Shown here: one piece after another, positions 29,164 through 37,744 of the stretch
Numbering within the stretch: position 1 is the first letter of the stretch
Layout: every line of letters starts with the position of its first letter
Source: an uncultured Bilophila sp.
Lineage (GTDB): Bacteria > Desulfobacterota > Desulfovibrionia > Desulfovibrionales > Desulfovibrionaceae
Direction: 5' to 3'
Length of the DNA: 64,000 nt
NCBI GenBank assembly: GCA_910585945.1
Contig: CAJUHZ010000010.1
Span: forward strand, 21,417 to 85,416
The notes under the pieces: generated by a model
What the model saw: the letters and a program-made list of their open reading frames with translations, nothing else
Database searches by the model: none
What the model was told of the DNA's origin: nothing
Program-made: the position numbers and the translations under genes

Positions 29164-30947
29164 GGCGCGGGCTGACCGCCCGTGCGGGCGGAGGTGTTCG
29201 CCTGGATCGCGTGCTCGCGCAGGGTGGGGGGCAGGATTTCCCGGAGCAGCGCATCCACCCCGAGGGGGTGCAGCTTGCCTGTCCTGGCAAGGGCGCGGTG
29301 GGCGTCGAGGGTGCGGAGGTTGGCGCTCATGTTCTTGTTGAACAGGGCGTCCCCCGCGAATTCCCGGCGCAGCAGGTTCATGTGGCGGGCGTAGTCGGCG
29401 TCGGGCACGGCCGCGAGATCGTCCAGGCGATCCTTGTAAAAAAGCGTTGAGGCGCGCATGGCGTCACGGCAGGATTGGGCGGCCTGTTCGTAGCCGCGGA
29501 TGAGTTCGGCGCGTTTTTTGTATACCGCACCCGTCTTGTCGGAGATTTTTCGGTTTTCCTCGCTGTAGCGTTTGATTCTGTCCAGACTGATGTTCAGGCG
29601 GACGGCATAGTTGCGGATGGTTTCCAGCATGTATGCGGCGGATCGGACCTGACCTTCGGCGGCGACGCTCCGTTCCCGCTCCAGGGCGATATTGGCATCC
29701 TTGATCACGCCGCGCAGGGTGAGCAGGTTTGTCCGCGCCGTCGGGTCCCGGGTGATTTCCAGAATGCGGTCGATTTCCCGAAGGGGATCCGCGCCGGACG
29801 CGATGATCCTGTCCTGTTCGCCCCGGTCCTGTTCACCCAGTCTGGCCCATTCCTTTTGCAGCAGATCCGTGCGCCCGCCGTCCGGGGTGTTGATGCCGGA
29901 AAGCGCGAGGCGCAAGCCCGTATCGCGCGCGCCGCGCACTCCCCGCGCGTGGACGGGCGGCATTTCCTCCCGGCGTCCGGGCAGGATTTCCGGCCGGGAA
30001 GCGTTGAAGCCGCCGCCCTTGCGGAGCACTCCCCCGGCGGAGCCGTGCAGTCTGTTTCCCAGCGAAAAGCGGAAATGTTCCAGCATCATTTCGGCCACGT
30101 TGCCGGCCATGTCATGGATGCCAAGGGGGTTGGGACGGCGCGAGCCGACAGGCTCGGGCTTTTCAAAAATGCGGGCCGCGCCCTCGGGCCGGAAGACAGC
30201 GTAATCCTCCAGGTCCGTTCCTTCTTCCAGCGGATGAAAGTCGTTCTGACGCAGGGCGTCGCCGGGCACGCGATCGCCGCCGCGCGCGGCGTACTCCCAT
30301 TCCGCCTCGGACGGCAGGCGCACAAAACCGACGTTTTTGGGATCGTTCTCGAAGCGGGGGATCGCGTCCGGCGCGTTGGCCACAAGCCATTCGTTGTAGC
30401 GGCGGGAAAATTCCACCGCGTCGTACCACGAAATATCCGTTCTGGGGCGAATATCGTCGTCCGTAAAGGGCGGGACAGGGCAGCTTGCTTCCATCACGGC
30501 CCGCCATTGCAGCGTGCTGACTTCATACTTGCCCATGAAGTAATAAAAGCGCTCCTCGGCATCGTCCGCGGCGTTGCCCGCATTGAGCCGCTCGCGCCAG
30601 GCCGGGGGCAGATCCGCAACGCGGAACGGGCCGGAAACGCCCTGGGCAAAGCGGCGTTCGTAATATTCCATGCCGGGTCTGTCGGCGCCGTCCGTGCCCA
30701 TGATCAGAGGAACATCCTGCAGGAAGCCCCGGGCCGGAACGCCCACGGGCACAAACACCATGCTCAGACCGCAGGGCATGGGCAGGATGATGTCGCCAGC
30801 GGCGGGACGCGGGTTGAACGCCTGTTCGAGGCGTACTTCGTTTCTGCTCTGCAGACCGGCCGCGGACAGCAGGGCGGGGCGCAGGAACGCGATCGGAAAG
30901 AGGGCGATGACGAAGACAAGGGCAGGTGCGAGAGGGCGGGCGGCCAT
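29160..30947 (-). CDS. SUMF1/FGE-domain protein with C-terminal coiled coil, exported
   Basis: A 595-residue protein with a signal peptide (about 1-30), a formylglycine-generating-enzyme-like domain (about 60-345) and an alpha-helical C-terminal third. Domain blocks seen are MGKYEVSTLQWRAVM, ISWYDAVEFSRRYNEWL, FVRLPSEAEWEYAARGG, NPLGIHDMAGNVAEMM and a final TGLRLALS. The two active-site cysteines of true FGE are missing; the matching stretch reads HARGVRGARDTGLRLA. It is therefore likely a binding or structural module, not a sulfatase activator. It is separated from mqsA by 3 bp on the same strand. Confidence 0.8.
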   Translation of the reverse strand: MAARPLAPALVFVIALFPIAFLRPALLSAAGLQSRNEVRLEQAFNPRPAAGDIILPMPCGLSMVFVPVGVPARGFLQDVPLIMGTDGADRPGMEYYERRFAQGVSGPFRVADLPPAWRERLNAGNAADDAEERFYYFMGKYEVSTLQWRAVMEASCPVPPFTDDDIRPRTDISWYDAVEFSRRYNEWLVANAPDAIPRFENDPKNVGFVRLPSEAEWEYAARGGDRVPGDALRQNDFHPLEEGTDLEDYAVFRPEGAARIFEKPEPVGSRRPNPLGIHDMAGNVAEMMLEHFRFSLGNRLHGSAGGVLRKGGGFNASRPEILPGRREEMPPVHARGVRGARDTGLRLALSGINTPDGGRTDLLQKEWARLGEQDRGEQDRIIASGADPLREIDRILEITRDPTARTNLLTLRGVIKDANIALERERSVAAEGQVRSAAYMLETIRNYAVRLNISLDRIKRYSEENRKISDKTGAVYKKRAELIRGYEQAAQSCRDAMRASTLFYKDRLDDLAAVPDADYARHMNLLRREFAGDALFNKNMSANLRTLDAHRALARTGKLHPLGVDALLREILPPTLREHAIQANTSARTGGQPAP

Positions 30948-30950
30948 GCA

Positions 30951-31346
30951 TCAACTCTGGAGTTCCTGAAGCCGGGAGGGGTCATTATTCAGAAGCTGAA
31001 AAAGCTGCAACAGCGCCCGGGGCGGCTTTGCCTTGCCCAACTCGTAGCGGGAAAAGGCGTTGGCTCCGCCGCCGAACAGTTCCCCGGCTTGGCGTTGATT
31101 GAGGCCGAGCTTCTTTCGTACAGCCAGAACAAAGCCCGGATCGTACAAATCCGCATTCACCGAATGTTCGAATTGTTCCATCATTCTGTCCAGAGTCTCA
31201 CATTCCGTGCGGTCCAGGGTGATCTCGTCACACACGGGGCACTTGTCCCCCACAAGGGAAAAGACGGTTTTACGTCCTTTATAGGTATAGGGCACGAGAT
31301 GGCTTCCATGTTTCAGTTTGGATCCGCCGCATACGGGGCACAGCAT
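30951..31346 (-). CDS. mqsA: MqsA-family antitoxin and repressor
   Basis: Two-domain antitoxin of 131 residues. The N-terminal zinc domain has C3-x2-C6 and C36-x2-C39, nearly the same spacing as E. coli MqsA. The C-terminal helix-turn-helix reads LNQRQAGELFGGGANAFSRYELGKAKPP. It would bind and neutralise MqsR and repress the operon. It follows the toxin gene by 2 bp, matching the toxin-first order typical of mqsRA. Confidence 0.92.
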   Translation of the reverse strand: MLCPVCGGSKLKHGSHLVPYTYKGRKTVFSLVGDKCPVCDEITLDRTECETLDRMMEQFEHSVNADLYDPGFVLAVRKKLGLNQRQAGELFGGGANAFSRYELGKAKPPRALLQLFQLLNNDPSRLQELQS

Positions 31347-31348
31347 GT

Positions 31349-31612
31349 TTATAACTCCTTGAAAGAAACTACAAGCACATCGTTCACAACAGTCCGTTTG
31401 ATGTAGAGCATACCCGCCGGAGACGCATGGTGGTATATACCTTGCCAGATCTTGTGATTGTTGTAGCTTGTCATGCTTTTACAAAATTCCCCACGCTCAA
31501 GGTTGAACACTTCATTGAACATGGCTTGCGAGCGAAAGCCAAGGCGGCGGGCGCACTGCAAGGCGGTTGCCGTGGAGCGCACGTTTCCGGCCGCAACAAG
31601 TTCCTTGACCAC
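31349..31612 (-). CDS. mqsR: MqsR-family mRNA interferase toxin, N-terminus frameshifted
   Basis: Ribosome-independent RNase toxin (GCU cutter in E. coli). The uninterrupted frame starts at GTG 31612 and gives 87 residues, including FCKSMTSYNNHKIWQGIYHH and the end VVNDVLVVSFKEL, which match MqsR closely. Homology continues upstream: the same frame reads NTPHCPLSVVKELVAAG, like the E. coli N-terminus, but has no start codon. The only ATG (31644) is one base out of frame across a run of six A residues. One added A would give MEKNTPHCPLS. See the finding on this frameshift. Confidence 0.85.
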   Translation of the reverse strand: MVKELVAAGNVRSTATALQCARRLGFRSQAMFNEVFNLERGEFCKSMTSYNNHKIWQGIYHHASPAGMLYIKRTVVNDVLVVSFKEL

Positions 31613-31650
31613 GCTCAGCGGACAATGCGGGGTATTTTTTCCATGCTGTA

Positions 31651-31679
31651 AAAATTACCCTAATAGGGTGATTTGTCAA
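31651..31679 (-). promoter_or_regulatory. mqsRA promoter with MqsA-type operator
   Basis: TTGACA (31674-31679) and a weak -10 (AATTTT, 31651-31656) flank the palindrome ACCCT-AAT-AGGGT (31657-31669). This resembles the E. coli MqsA site AACCT-N3-AGGTT. Occupancy would block polymerase, giving autorepression. Confidence 0.6.
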
Positions 31680-31742
31680 GGTCGCCCTGTGATCCTGGGC
31701 GTCATTTTACAGATCAGTTATTGATCTCCCCGATCCGCCCGT

Positions 31743-32999
31743 CTACACCGTGCGCAAGACCTCCGAGGGTTCCACCCGGAGCGCGCGAACGGCGGCCGGC
31801 AGGCTTGCCAGCAGCGAGAGGAGCGACACGCCTGCCCCTACCAGCAGAAAATGGCTCAACGGGAGCCTTGCCACAGTTGCGCCGTCAAAGGCGGCGGCAA
31901 ACAGGACGTCCAGCCCGGTCCCTATGCCCAGGGCCAGCGCGCCGGCCAGCAGAGTGCCGCCCAAGGCGGTGGCCTGAGTCTGGACCAGGGGGAAGATCAG
32001 GATCGCTGATCCGGGAAAACCGAGCAGTCGCAGCATCCCGAGATCGCGATCCTTGCGGCGCACCGCGGCCAGCATGGCGCTGGCGGTGGAGGCGGCGAAC
32101 CCCGCGCCCACCGTGGCCGCGATAAGGACAAAGAGGGCGGTGAGCGCGGCGCGGATCTGCTGGAAGGTCCGGATGTCCCGCGCGCTGGTCCGCACTTCGA
32201 CGCCAAGGGTCAGAAAGTGTTCGCGCAGCCGCGCCACGCTGTCCATATCGCGCGCGTAGAGCCGGAAGCGGGCGAAGCGGCGTTCCGCCGGCGCTTTTTC
32301 GCCTGGCGCGTCAAAGGCCGGCACGGCAAAGCCGTCCCTGTAATTTTCCATGTCTTCCAGCAGGGGGAGGAGGATGAAGGCGAGGGCGCGCGCTTCCGCT
32401 TCCGGCGGGAGAACCGCCTCCACCCCGAGTTCAAGGGTTCGCGCTTCAAGCCCGCCCGAGGGCGTGGCGCGACCGAGACGGACGCGCACCCTGTCTCCGG
32501 GCCGCACGTCCAGGCGTTCGGCCGCGAGCGAGGAGAGTGTGACCTTGTCGCGCCCGCCCGGCACGGCATGGAAGCGTTCCAGCAGAGGGTCGCCCGGCCC
32601 TGTGGGTTCCGTGTCCACCGGGCTGAAGCGCGCGCTTCCGGAGGTGCCGCCGGCTTCCATCTGAACTGTGGCGGAGATATCCCGTGTTTTGGGAATGACG
32701 AAGGCGACGTCCGGCCTGCCTGCCAGAGCCGCCAGCCAGGAGCGCGTGTACCCCGGCCCGCTCCCCGAAGGCGTAACGCTGAGCAGAGCCGGATTTTCCA
32801 GCAATCGTTCCTCCAACGTGCCGACGACTCCGTTGCGCAGACCGAGCAGAAGAAGCAGCGGAACAAGCGCGCTCACCAGCGAGATCACGGCGCAGAGGGT
32901 AAGGTGGCCTTCATGCAGCCAGTCACGCAGGGCCAGCCGGCAGGCCGTGCGGAGCGCGCGCAAGAAGCCGGCGCGCCGGGGGGAGGCGGGGGGCGTCAT
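31743..32999 (-). CDS. ABC transporter permease, FtsX/MacB type
   Basis: Membrane subunit of 418 residues with one N-terminal transmembrane helix (about 32-52), a large periplasmic domain and three C-terminal helices (FVLIAATVGAGFAAS, FPLVQTQATALGG and FLLVGAGVSLLSLLAS regions), the MacB/FtsX/LolC arrangement. The family motif MLRLLGFPGSAI is present. GGGAG sits 6 nt before ATG 32999, which overlaps the ATPase stop (ATGA). Such pairs expel lipoproteins, peptides or drugs, or drive periplasmic mechanical work; substrate unknown. Confidence 0.82.
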   Translation of the reverse strand: MTPPASPRRAGFLRALRTACRLALRDWLHEGHLTLCAVISLVSALVPLLLLLGLRNGVVGTLEERLLENPALLSVTPSGSGPGYTRSWLAALAGRPDVAFVIPKTRDISATVQMEAGGTSGSARFSPVDTEPTGPGDPLLERFHAVPGGRDKVTLSSLAAERLDVRPGDRVRVRLGRATPSGGLEARTLELGVEAVLPPEAEARALAFILLPLLEDMENYRDGFAVPAFDAPGEKAPAERRFARFRLYARDMDSVARLREHFLTLGVEVRTSARDIRTFQQIRAALTALFVLIAATVGAGFAASTASAMLAAVRRKDRDLGMLRLLGFPGSAILIFPLVQTQATALGGTLLAGALALGIGTGLDVLFAAAFDGATVARLPLSHFLLVGAGVSLLSLLASLPAAVRALRVEPSEVLRTV

Positions 33000-33883
33000 G
33001 TCGTGCTCCCTGTCTGATCCGTCCGTCTTTCCCGATCGTCGGGATCGGGCCATTCCAGCACGGCGCGGCTTGTTCCGTCGTCCAGGCTTTCCACCCGCAT
33101 GGACAGTTCGGTGAACGCGCCCCGGCGCACAAGCCGGTGGTCGTGGGTGGCGAGAATGAGCGTGGCGTTCATGGTTGCGGCGCATTCCAGAAAGATATCA
33201 AGCACGGCGTCGGCATGGTGGGGATCAAGCGCGGCCGTGGGTTCGTCCGCAAGCACCACCGAGGGGCGGGAGAGCAGCGCCCGGCCAATGGCCGCGCGTT
33301 GCCGTTCTCCCACGGAAAGCTGACCGGGCATGGCGTCCAGCAGTCGGCGTATGCCAAGCGCTGTCGCCATCTGCCCGGCCGCTTCCCGGCGATCCGGCAA
33401 TCCGAGCAGTTCGGCCGTGAGTTCCATGTTTTCGCGGACGGAAAGGAAGGGGAGCAGGCCGCCGGTCTGCAAGACATAGCCCATGTGCGCCAGACGCGCG
33501 GCGGCCAGGAGATCGCTCCGGCCGGTCCGCCAGCAGGCCAGCACGTCCACCCGCTCGTTTGGGGCGACGTCACCGGGCGCATCGGTACAGTTGCCGGCGC
33601 TGTCCTCTCCAGGCGAAAAAAGCCCCTTTTTCTCACCCGGCTGTATGCCGGCGTCCGCTTGCGTCCTCTGACGGGGATGCGGCGTGAACAGAAACGCCTC
33701 GCCTTCATCCACGGCCAGCGCCATGCTCAGAATGTCCAGCGCCGTGCTTTTGCCGCAGCCGCTCGGGCCGGTAATGGCCACGCGCGCGCCGTGCTCGATG
33801 CGCAGATGGGGAATGTGCAGCGCGTAGCCCGGCCCCCGGCCCCGCGCCTTGCGCACGTTTCGCAGAAGAAAAAGAGGGTTCAT
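32996..33883 (-). CDS. ABC transporter ATP-binding protein
   Basis: ATPase partner of the downstream permease, 295 residues. Walker A GPSGCGKST is at 39-47, then the Q-loop region (VLQTGGLLPFLSV), signature LSVGERQRAAIGRALL, Walker B VVLADEPTAALDP and the switch histidine in LATHDHRLV. An unusual insert of about 50 residues rich in Gly, Pro, Asp and Lys (about 60-110) separates Walker A from the Q-loop. ATG 33883 overlaps the stop of the radical SAM gene; an in-frame ATG at 33913 is possible but lies within that gene. Confidence 0.85.
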   Translation of the reverse strand: MNPLFLLRNVRKARGRGPGYALHIPHLRIEHGARVAITGPSGCGKSTALDILSMALAVDEGEAFLFTPHPRQRTQADAGIQPGEKKGLFSPGEDSAGNCTDAPGDVAPNERVDVLACWRTGRSDLLAAARLAHMGYVLQTGGLLPFLSVRENMELTAELLGLPDRREAAGQMATALGIRRLLDAMPGQLSVGERQRAAIGRALLSRPSVVLADEPTAALDPHHADAVLDIFLECAATMNATLILATHDHRLVRRGAFTELSMRVESLDDGTSRAVLEWPDPDDRERRTDQTGSTT

Positions 33884-34854
33884 GGCATTGTCGGCAGGGG
33901 AGAGGTTTCGCATCGGGAAGCCGTCGCGACGACGGCCCTGTCCGGCGTGACGCGGAGCGGGCGTCCGGAGGTCATGCGCGCATGGTAGCCGTGTTCGATC
34001 TCCCGCACAAGTCCACTCTTGTCGCGCGCCCAGTCCGGAGCGCGCAGTTCGCCGGGAGCGGGATCGGCCACGACGCGATGCACCACGATATCCGGCCGCA
34101 GACGCGCCAGAGCTTCCACGACAAGCTGCACATAGGCGGCACGATCCGGCGGCCGGTAGTCTCCGGCCAGAAATTCGCGCTCCAGGGCCGTGTCGCGGCA
34201 GACATAGACATTGTGCAGTTTGACCCCGTGCACCGGCGTGGTGTTGAGGCGTTCGACTGTGGCGAGCACGTCATCCGGCGTTTCGCCGGGCAGGCCGATC
34301 ATGAGGTGCGCGCAGACCTGGACGCGCCCGGCGGCCGCGATCAGATCAATGGCTTTCAGGGAGGCGGCCGCGTCGTGCCCGCGATTGACGCGGCGCAATG
34401 TCGCGTCGTTCAGGGTCTGCACGCCAAGCTCAAGCCATGTTTCCGGCCAGGGAGCGGCGGCGAGCAGGCGCGCTTTTTCGGCGTCCATGCAGTCGGGCCG
34501 CGTGCCCACGGAAAGCCCGACGAGATCCGGCAGCCCCTCCAGATCGTCAAGCAGCCGGGCCAGCCTCGCGGCCGGCCCGTAGGTGTTGGAGAAGGACTGA
34601 AAATAGGCCAGAAAGAGGGCGGCCTTGCCCGACGCCAGAAAATGCGCCCGCCACAATGCCCACTGATCGGCCAGGCTCATGCCTTGCGCGGCCAGCCCCG
34701 ACCCGGACCCGACCGCGTTGCAGAACGTGCAGCCGGCGCGCGACAACGCGCCGTCCCGATTGGGGCAGGTGGAACCCGCGTCCAGAGGTATTTTCTGCGC
34801 GCGTTGGCCGAAGCGGCGTTTGAAATGCGCGGTAAGGGTGTTCCAGCTTTTCAC
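33880..34854 (-). CDS. Radical SAM protein, TIGR01212/YhcC family
   Basis: Elp3-like radical SAM protein of 324 residues. The iron-sulfur cysteines are C30, C42 and C45 (GSTCPNRDGALSRAGCTFC), the spacing typical of this family. YFQSFSNTYGP and LELGVQTLNDATLRRVNRGHD are diagnostic blocks. Family members are linked to envelope stress and nucleotide or tRNA chemistry, but the reaction is not established. First gene of a three-gene overlapping set with the ABC pair, divergent from mreB. Confidence 0.87.
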   Translation of the reverse strand: MKSWNTLTAHFKRRFGQRAQKIPLDAGSTCPNRDGALSRAGCTFCNAVGSGSGLAAQGMSLADQWALWRAHFLASGKAALFLAYFQSFSNTYGPAARLARLLDDLEGLPDLVGLSVGTRPDCMDAEKARLLAAAPWPETWLELGVQTLNDATLRRVNRGHDAAASLKAIDLIAAAGRVQVCAHLMIGLPGETPDDVLATVERLNTTPVHGVKLHNVYVCRDTALEREFLAGDYRPPDRAAYVQLVVEALARLRPDIVVHRVVADPAPGELRAPDWARDKSGLVREIEHGYHARMTSGRPLRVTPDRAVVATASRCETSPLPTMP

Positions 34855-35007
34855 GGGGCTGACGCAGTCAATTGTTTAAGAAAGCATTATTTCAACAGGT
34901 TGCGCACACGTTTTTGTCCGGGAGCCTTTTTGTCTTGCAGGGCCGTCCGCCGATGGCGTGAGGGGAGGCCGCCGAATCCGCCGCCCCGCCGCTTTTTATC
35001 CGAGGTC

Positions 35008-35037
35008 TTGACAGAAGGGCTTTTTTGGCACAACACT
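35008..35037 (+). promoter_or_regulatory. Promoter candidate for the mreB operon
   Basis: A perfect TTGACA (35008-35013) with AACACT (35032-35037) at 18-nt spacing. The -10 is weak. The 276-bp gap 34855-35130 holds nothing else recognisable. Confidence 0.4.
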
Positions 35038-35130
35038 CCGTGGCTGGCTTCACGCTGTATCCTTCTTTTTCCCGACAAGTCAAACAGCGGATTCCCGGCC
35101 TCATTCCACACAGCAGTGAGCATCCTCGAT

Positions 35131-36171
35131 ATGGCAAAAATACTGGACTATGTTCTTGGCGCCTTCTCCAATGATCTCGCTATCGATCTTGGCACGGCCA
35201 ATACCTGCGTGTATGTGAAGGGTCAGGGGATCGTCCTGCGTGAACCTTCGGTGGTGGCGGTGAAAAAGGATTCCCGCGGCAACAGCGTGGTGCTGGCCGT
35301 GGGGCAGGACGCCAAGCGCATGCTCGGGCGCACGCCCGGCAACATTCAGGCCATACGGCCCATGAAAGACGGCGTGATTGCCGATTTTGAAGTGACCGAA
35401 GCCATGCTGCGGCACTTCATCTCCAAGGTGCACAATTCGCGGCGACTGGTTCGCCCGCGCATCATGATCTGTGTGCCCACGGGCATAACGCAGGTTGAGA
35501 AACGCGCGGTCAAGGAGTCGGCCCAAAGCGCGGGCGCGCGCGAGGTGTACCTGATCGAGGAGCCAATGGCCGCGGCTATCGGCGCGAACCTGCCCATTCA
35601 GGAGCCGACGTCGAACATGGTGGTGGATATCGGGGGCGGCACGACGGAAGTGGCCGTCATTTCGCTCTCGGGCATCGTGTATTCGCGTTCCGTGCGTGTC
35701 GGCGGGGACAAGATGGACGAATCCATCATGACCCACGTCAAACGCAAGTACAATATGCTTATCGGTGAATCCTCGGCGGAAGAGATCAAGATCAAGATCG
35801 CCTCCGCCTACCCGATGGATCCCGAGCAACAGATCGAAGTGAAGGGGCGCGATCTGGTGACGGGCATCCCGCAGAACATCATCATCACCTCCGAAGAGGT
35901 GCGCAAGGCCATTTCAGAACAGGTCGACAGCATTGTTCAGGCCGTGCGCATCGCGCTGGAACAGACCCCCCCGGAACTGGCGGCCGACATTGTGGATCGC
36001 GGCATCGTGCTTACCGGCGGCGGCGCTCTGCTCAAGGGGCTTGACCAGCTTTTGCGCGAGGAAACGTCCCTGCCCATCACGGTGGTGGATGATCCGCTGT
36101 CCACGGTTGTCGTCGGCACCGGGCGCGCGCTCGACAACATCAATGTCCTGCATGAAGTGTGCATTGATTGA
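35131..36171 (+). CDS. mreB: Rod shape-determining actin homologue MreB
   Basis: Cytoskeletal ATPase that guides the elongation machinery. It has 346 residues starting MAKILDYVLGAFSNDLAIDLGTANTCVYVKG. Other actin-fold landmarks are VPTGITQVEKRAVKESA, EEPMAAAIGANLP, VDIGGGTTEVAVISL and LTGGGALLKGLD. ATG 35131 matches the family start; a GTG at 35116 is also in frame. It leads the mreBCD-mrdA-rodA cluster. Confidence 0.97.
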   Translation: MAKILDYVLGAFSNDLAIDLGTANTCVYVKGQGIVLREPSVVAVKKDSRGNSVVLAVGQDAKRMLGRTPGNIQAIRPMKDGVIADFEVTEAMLRHFISKVHNSRRLVRPRIMICVPTGITQVEKRAVKESAQSAGAREVYLIEEPMAAAIGANLPIQEPTSNMVVDIGGGTTEVAVISLSGIVYSRSVRVGGDKMDESIMTHVKRKYNMLIGESSAEEIKIKIASAYPMDPEQQIEVKGRDLVTGIPQNIIITSEEVRKAISEQVDSIVQAVRIALEQTPPELAADIVDRGIVLTGGGALLKGLDQLLREETSLPITVVDDPLSTVVVGTGRALDNINVLHEVCID

Positions 36172-36202
36172 GCGACGCCCTGACAGGATCATGAGGCGAA
36201 TA

Positions 36203-36249
36203 CACCTCATTTCGTGATTCACCCGCGGGCTGAATCATGAAATGAGGTG
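36203..36249. repeat. 19-bp-stem hairpin between mreB and mreC
   Basis: Arms 36203-36221 and 36231-36249 pair over 19 bp (one G-T) around the loop CCCGCGGGC. It lies in the 182-bp mreB-mreC gap and may set the relative amounts of MreB and MreC by partial termination or RNA processing. The core TCATTTCRTGA recurs at 7370-7390. Confidence 0.6.
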
Positions 36250-36353
36250 CGGACATTGCCGGGGCCGCCCCGTCGAGGGCGTGCGGATCATGAACGCCGG
36301 ACGGGCCGCCCCGTCCGGAGACGGCCGGGCGCTTCTCCCGGTTTGGAATTTCC

Positions 36354-37277
36354 ATGTCTCCCAAGCGTTTTTTGCTGCTCCCCGCCCTGCTTCTTCTGCT
36401 GTATCTCGGCGTGTACAGCTGGAATCAGCGCACACATGTGCTGGACGACTTCACCGCTTTCATCGGGCTTGAGGCCACGGGAGCCGTGTTCAAGTCCGTA
36501 CTGGCCGTGCGCGACGCCGCTCACGACGCGTGGAGCCGTTATCTTGATCTTGTCGGCGTGCGCGAAGAAAACGAGGAGTTGAAGAAGCAGCTTTCCGAGG
36601 CGCGCTTCCGGCTCATTCTGGCGGCGGAAGAGCGCGCGGAACTGTTGCGCCTGCGTGATCTCCTGGCTTTGTCTCCGCCCGAAGGGTGGACCTCCGTCGC
36701 CGCGCGCGTGCTGGCCGGCCGCCTCGGCCCCAACGCGGCTCTGGTCTCCGTGACCATCGGGCGCGGTTATCTGAACGGAGCCGTGCCGGGCACGCCCGTG
36801 ATGACGCCCGAGGGCATCGCCGGCCGCGTTTTGCGCGCGGGGCCGACAACGGCTACGGTTCTCCTGCTGGCGGACCCCGGGAGCAGGGTGGCCGTGATCA
36901 GCCAGGACAACCGCGTGCAGGGCATTCTGACCGGCGCGGGGCCGTTCAGACCTCTGGAACTGGAATTCGTTTCGCACAATACCGCCGTCGAACCAGGTGA
37001 AATCCTTGTCACTTCCGGCCTGGACGGGGCCTTTCCGAAGGGCGTTCCCGTGGCTCGCGTGGTCAGCGCCACACCCTCCGATGTTTCGCCGTTTCAGTCC
37101 GTGCAGGCGGAGCTGCTGGCGGATTTGAGCCACCTTGAGGAGTTGCTGCTTATTGAGCGCAAGGCCGGCGTGCTGCCCGGCGAGGTTTCGCCCGTGCGAA
37201 GCCCGGTGGAGGATCTCGTATTGCTCCCCCGCCGTTCCGCCGCCCCGCCCGCGCCGGCCACGCCGGGGGCGCGATGA
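36354..37277 (+). CDS. mreC: Rod shape-determining protein MreC
   Basis: Bitopic scaffold of 307 residues linking MreB and MreD to the wall synthases. A transmembrane helix spans about 5-24, a coiled coil about 68-105 (VREENEELKKQLSEARFRLILAAEERAELLRLRDLL) and a beta-rich periplasmic domain follows with GTPVMTPEGIAGRV and LVTSGLDGAFPKGVPVARV. Its end overlaps the mreD start by 4 bp (ATGA). Confidence 0.94.
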   Translation: MSPKRFLLLPALLLLLYLGVYSWNQRTHVLDDFTAFIGLEATGAVFKSVLAVRDAAHDAWSRYLDLVGVREENEELKKQLSEARFRLILAAEERAELLRLRDLLALSPPEGWTSVAARVLAGRLGPNAALVSVTIGRGYLNGAVPGTPVMTPEGIAGRVLRAGPTTATVLLLADPGSRVAVISQDNRVQGILTGAGPFRPLELEFVSHNTAVEPGEILVTSGLDGAFPKGVPVARVVSATPSDVSPFQSVQAELLADLSHLEELLLIERKAGVLPGEVSPVRSPVEDLVLLPRRSAAPPAPATPGAR

Positions 37278-37744
37278 ACCTGCGCAAGGTTTTGTGGTGG
37301 GCGGCTTTTTTCGCCGTGGGCATCTGCCTGCAACGCGCGATTCCCGGTATTGACGTTCTGGCGGCGGGGCTTCTTGTGGTGTTGCAGGAGCGCAGGGGCT
37401 GGCGGGTTTTCTGGGCGGCCCTGGCGCTCATGCTGGTGCAGGAGGGCACGGGCACGCTGGATTTCGGAGCCGGCCTGATCTGGTACCCCGCGCTGATCGG
37501 TTTTTTTTTCATCGGACAGTGGCTGTTTGAAACGCGCAACATGCTGTTCGTTTTTCTGCTGAGCGCCTGCCTTGGCGCGGCGCATTTCGGAGTGGCGCTG
37601 CTCATGGCCCGTTTGCAGTATATCGCCGCGGATCTCCCGACGTTGCTTGACGAGAGCATCCTGCAGGCTGTCGTCATCCCTGTTGTCTGGAAGATCGCTT
37701 CCCTGACAAGGCGTCTTGTGGTGCCGCATGAAAATCCAGCTTGA
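37274..37744 (+). CDS. mreD: Rod shape-determining protein MreD
   Basis: Membrane protein of 156 residues with about five transmembrane helices. MreD diverges quickly, so the call rests on size, hydropathy and position: it overlaps mreC by 4 bp and the PBP2 gene by 17 bp. It is part of the elongasome and has no known enzymatic activity. Confidence 0.85.
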   Translation: MNLRKVLWWAAFFAVGICLQRAIPGIDVLAAGLLVVLQERRGWRVFWAALALMLVQEGTGTLDFGAGLIWYPALIGFFFIGQWLFETRNMLFVFLLSACLGAAHFGVALLMARLQYIAADLPTLLDESILQAVVIPVVWKIASLTRRLVVPHENPA

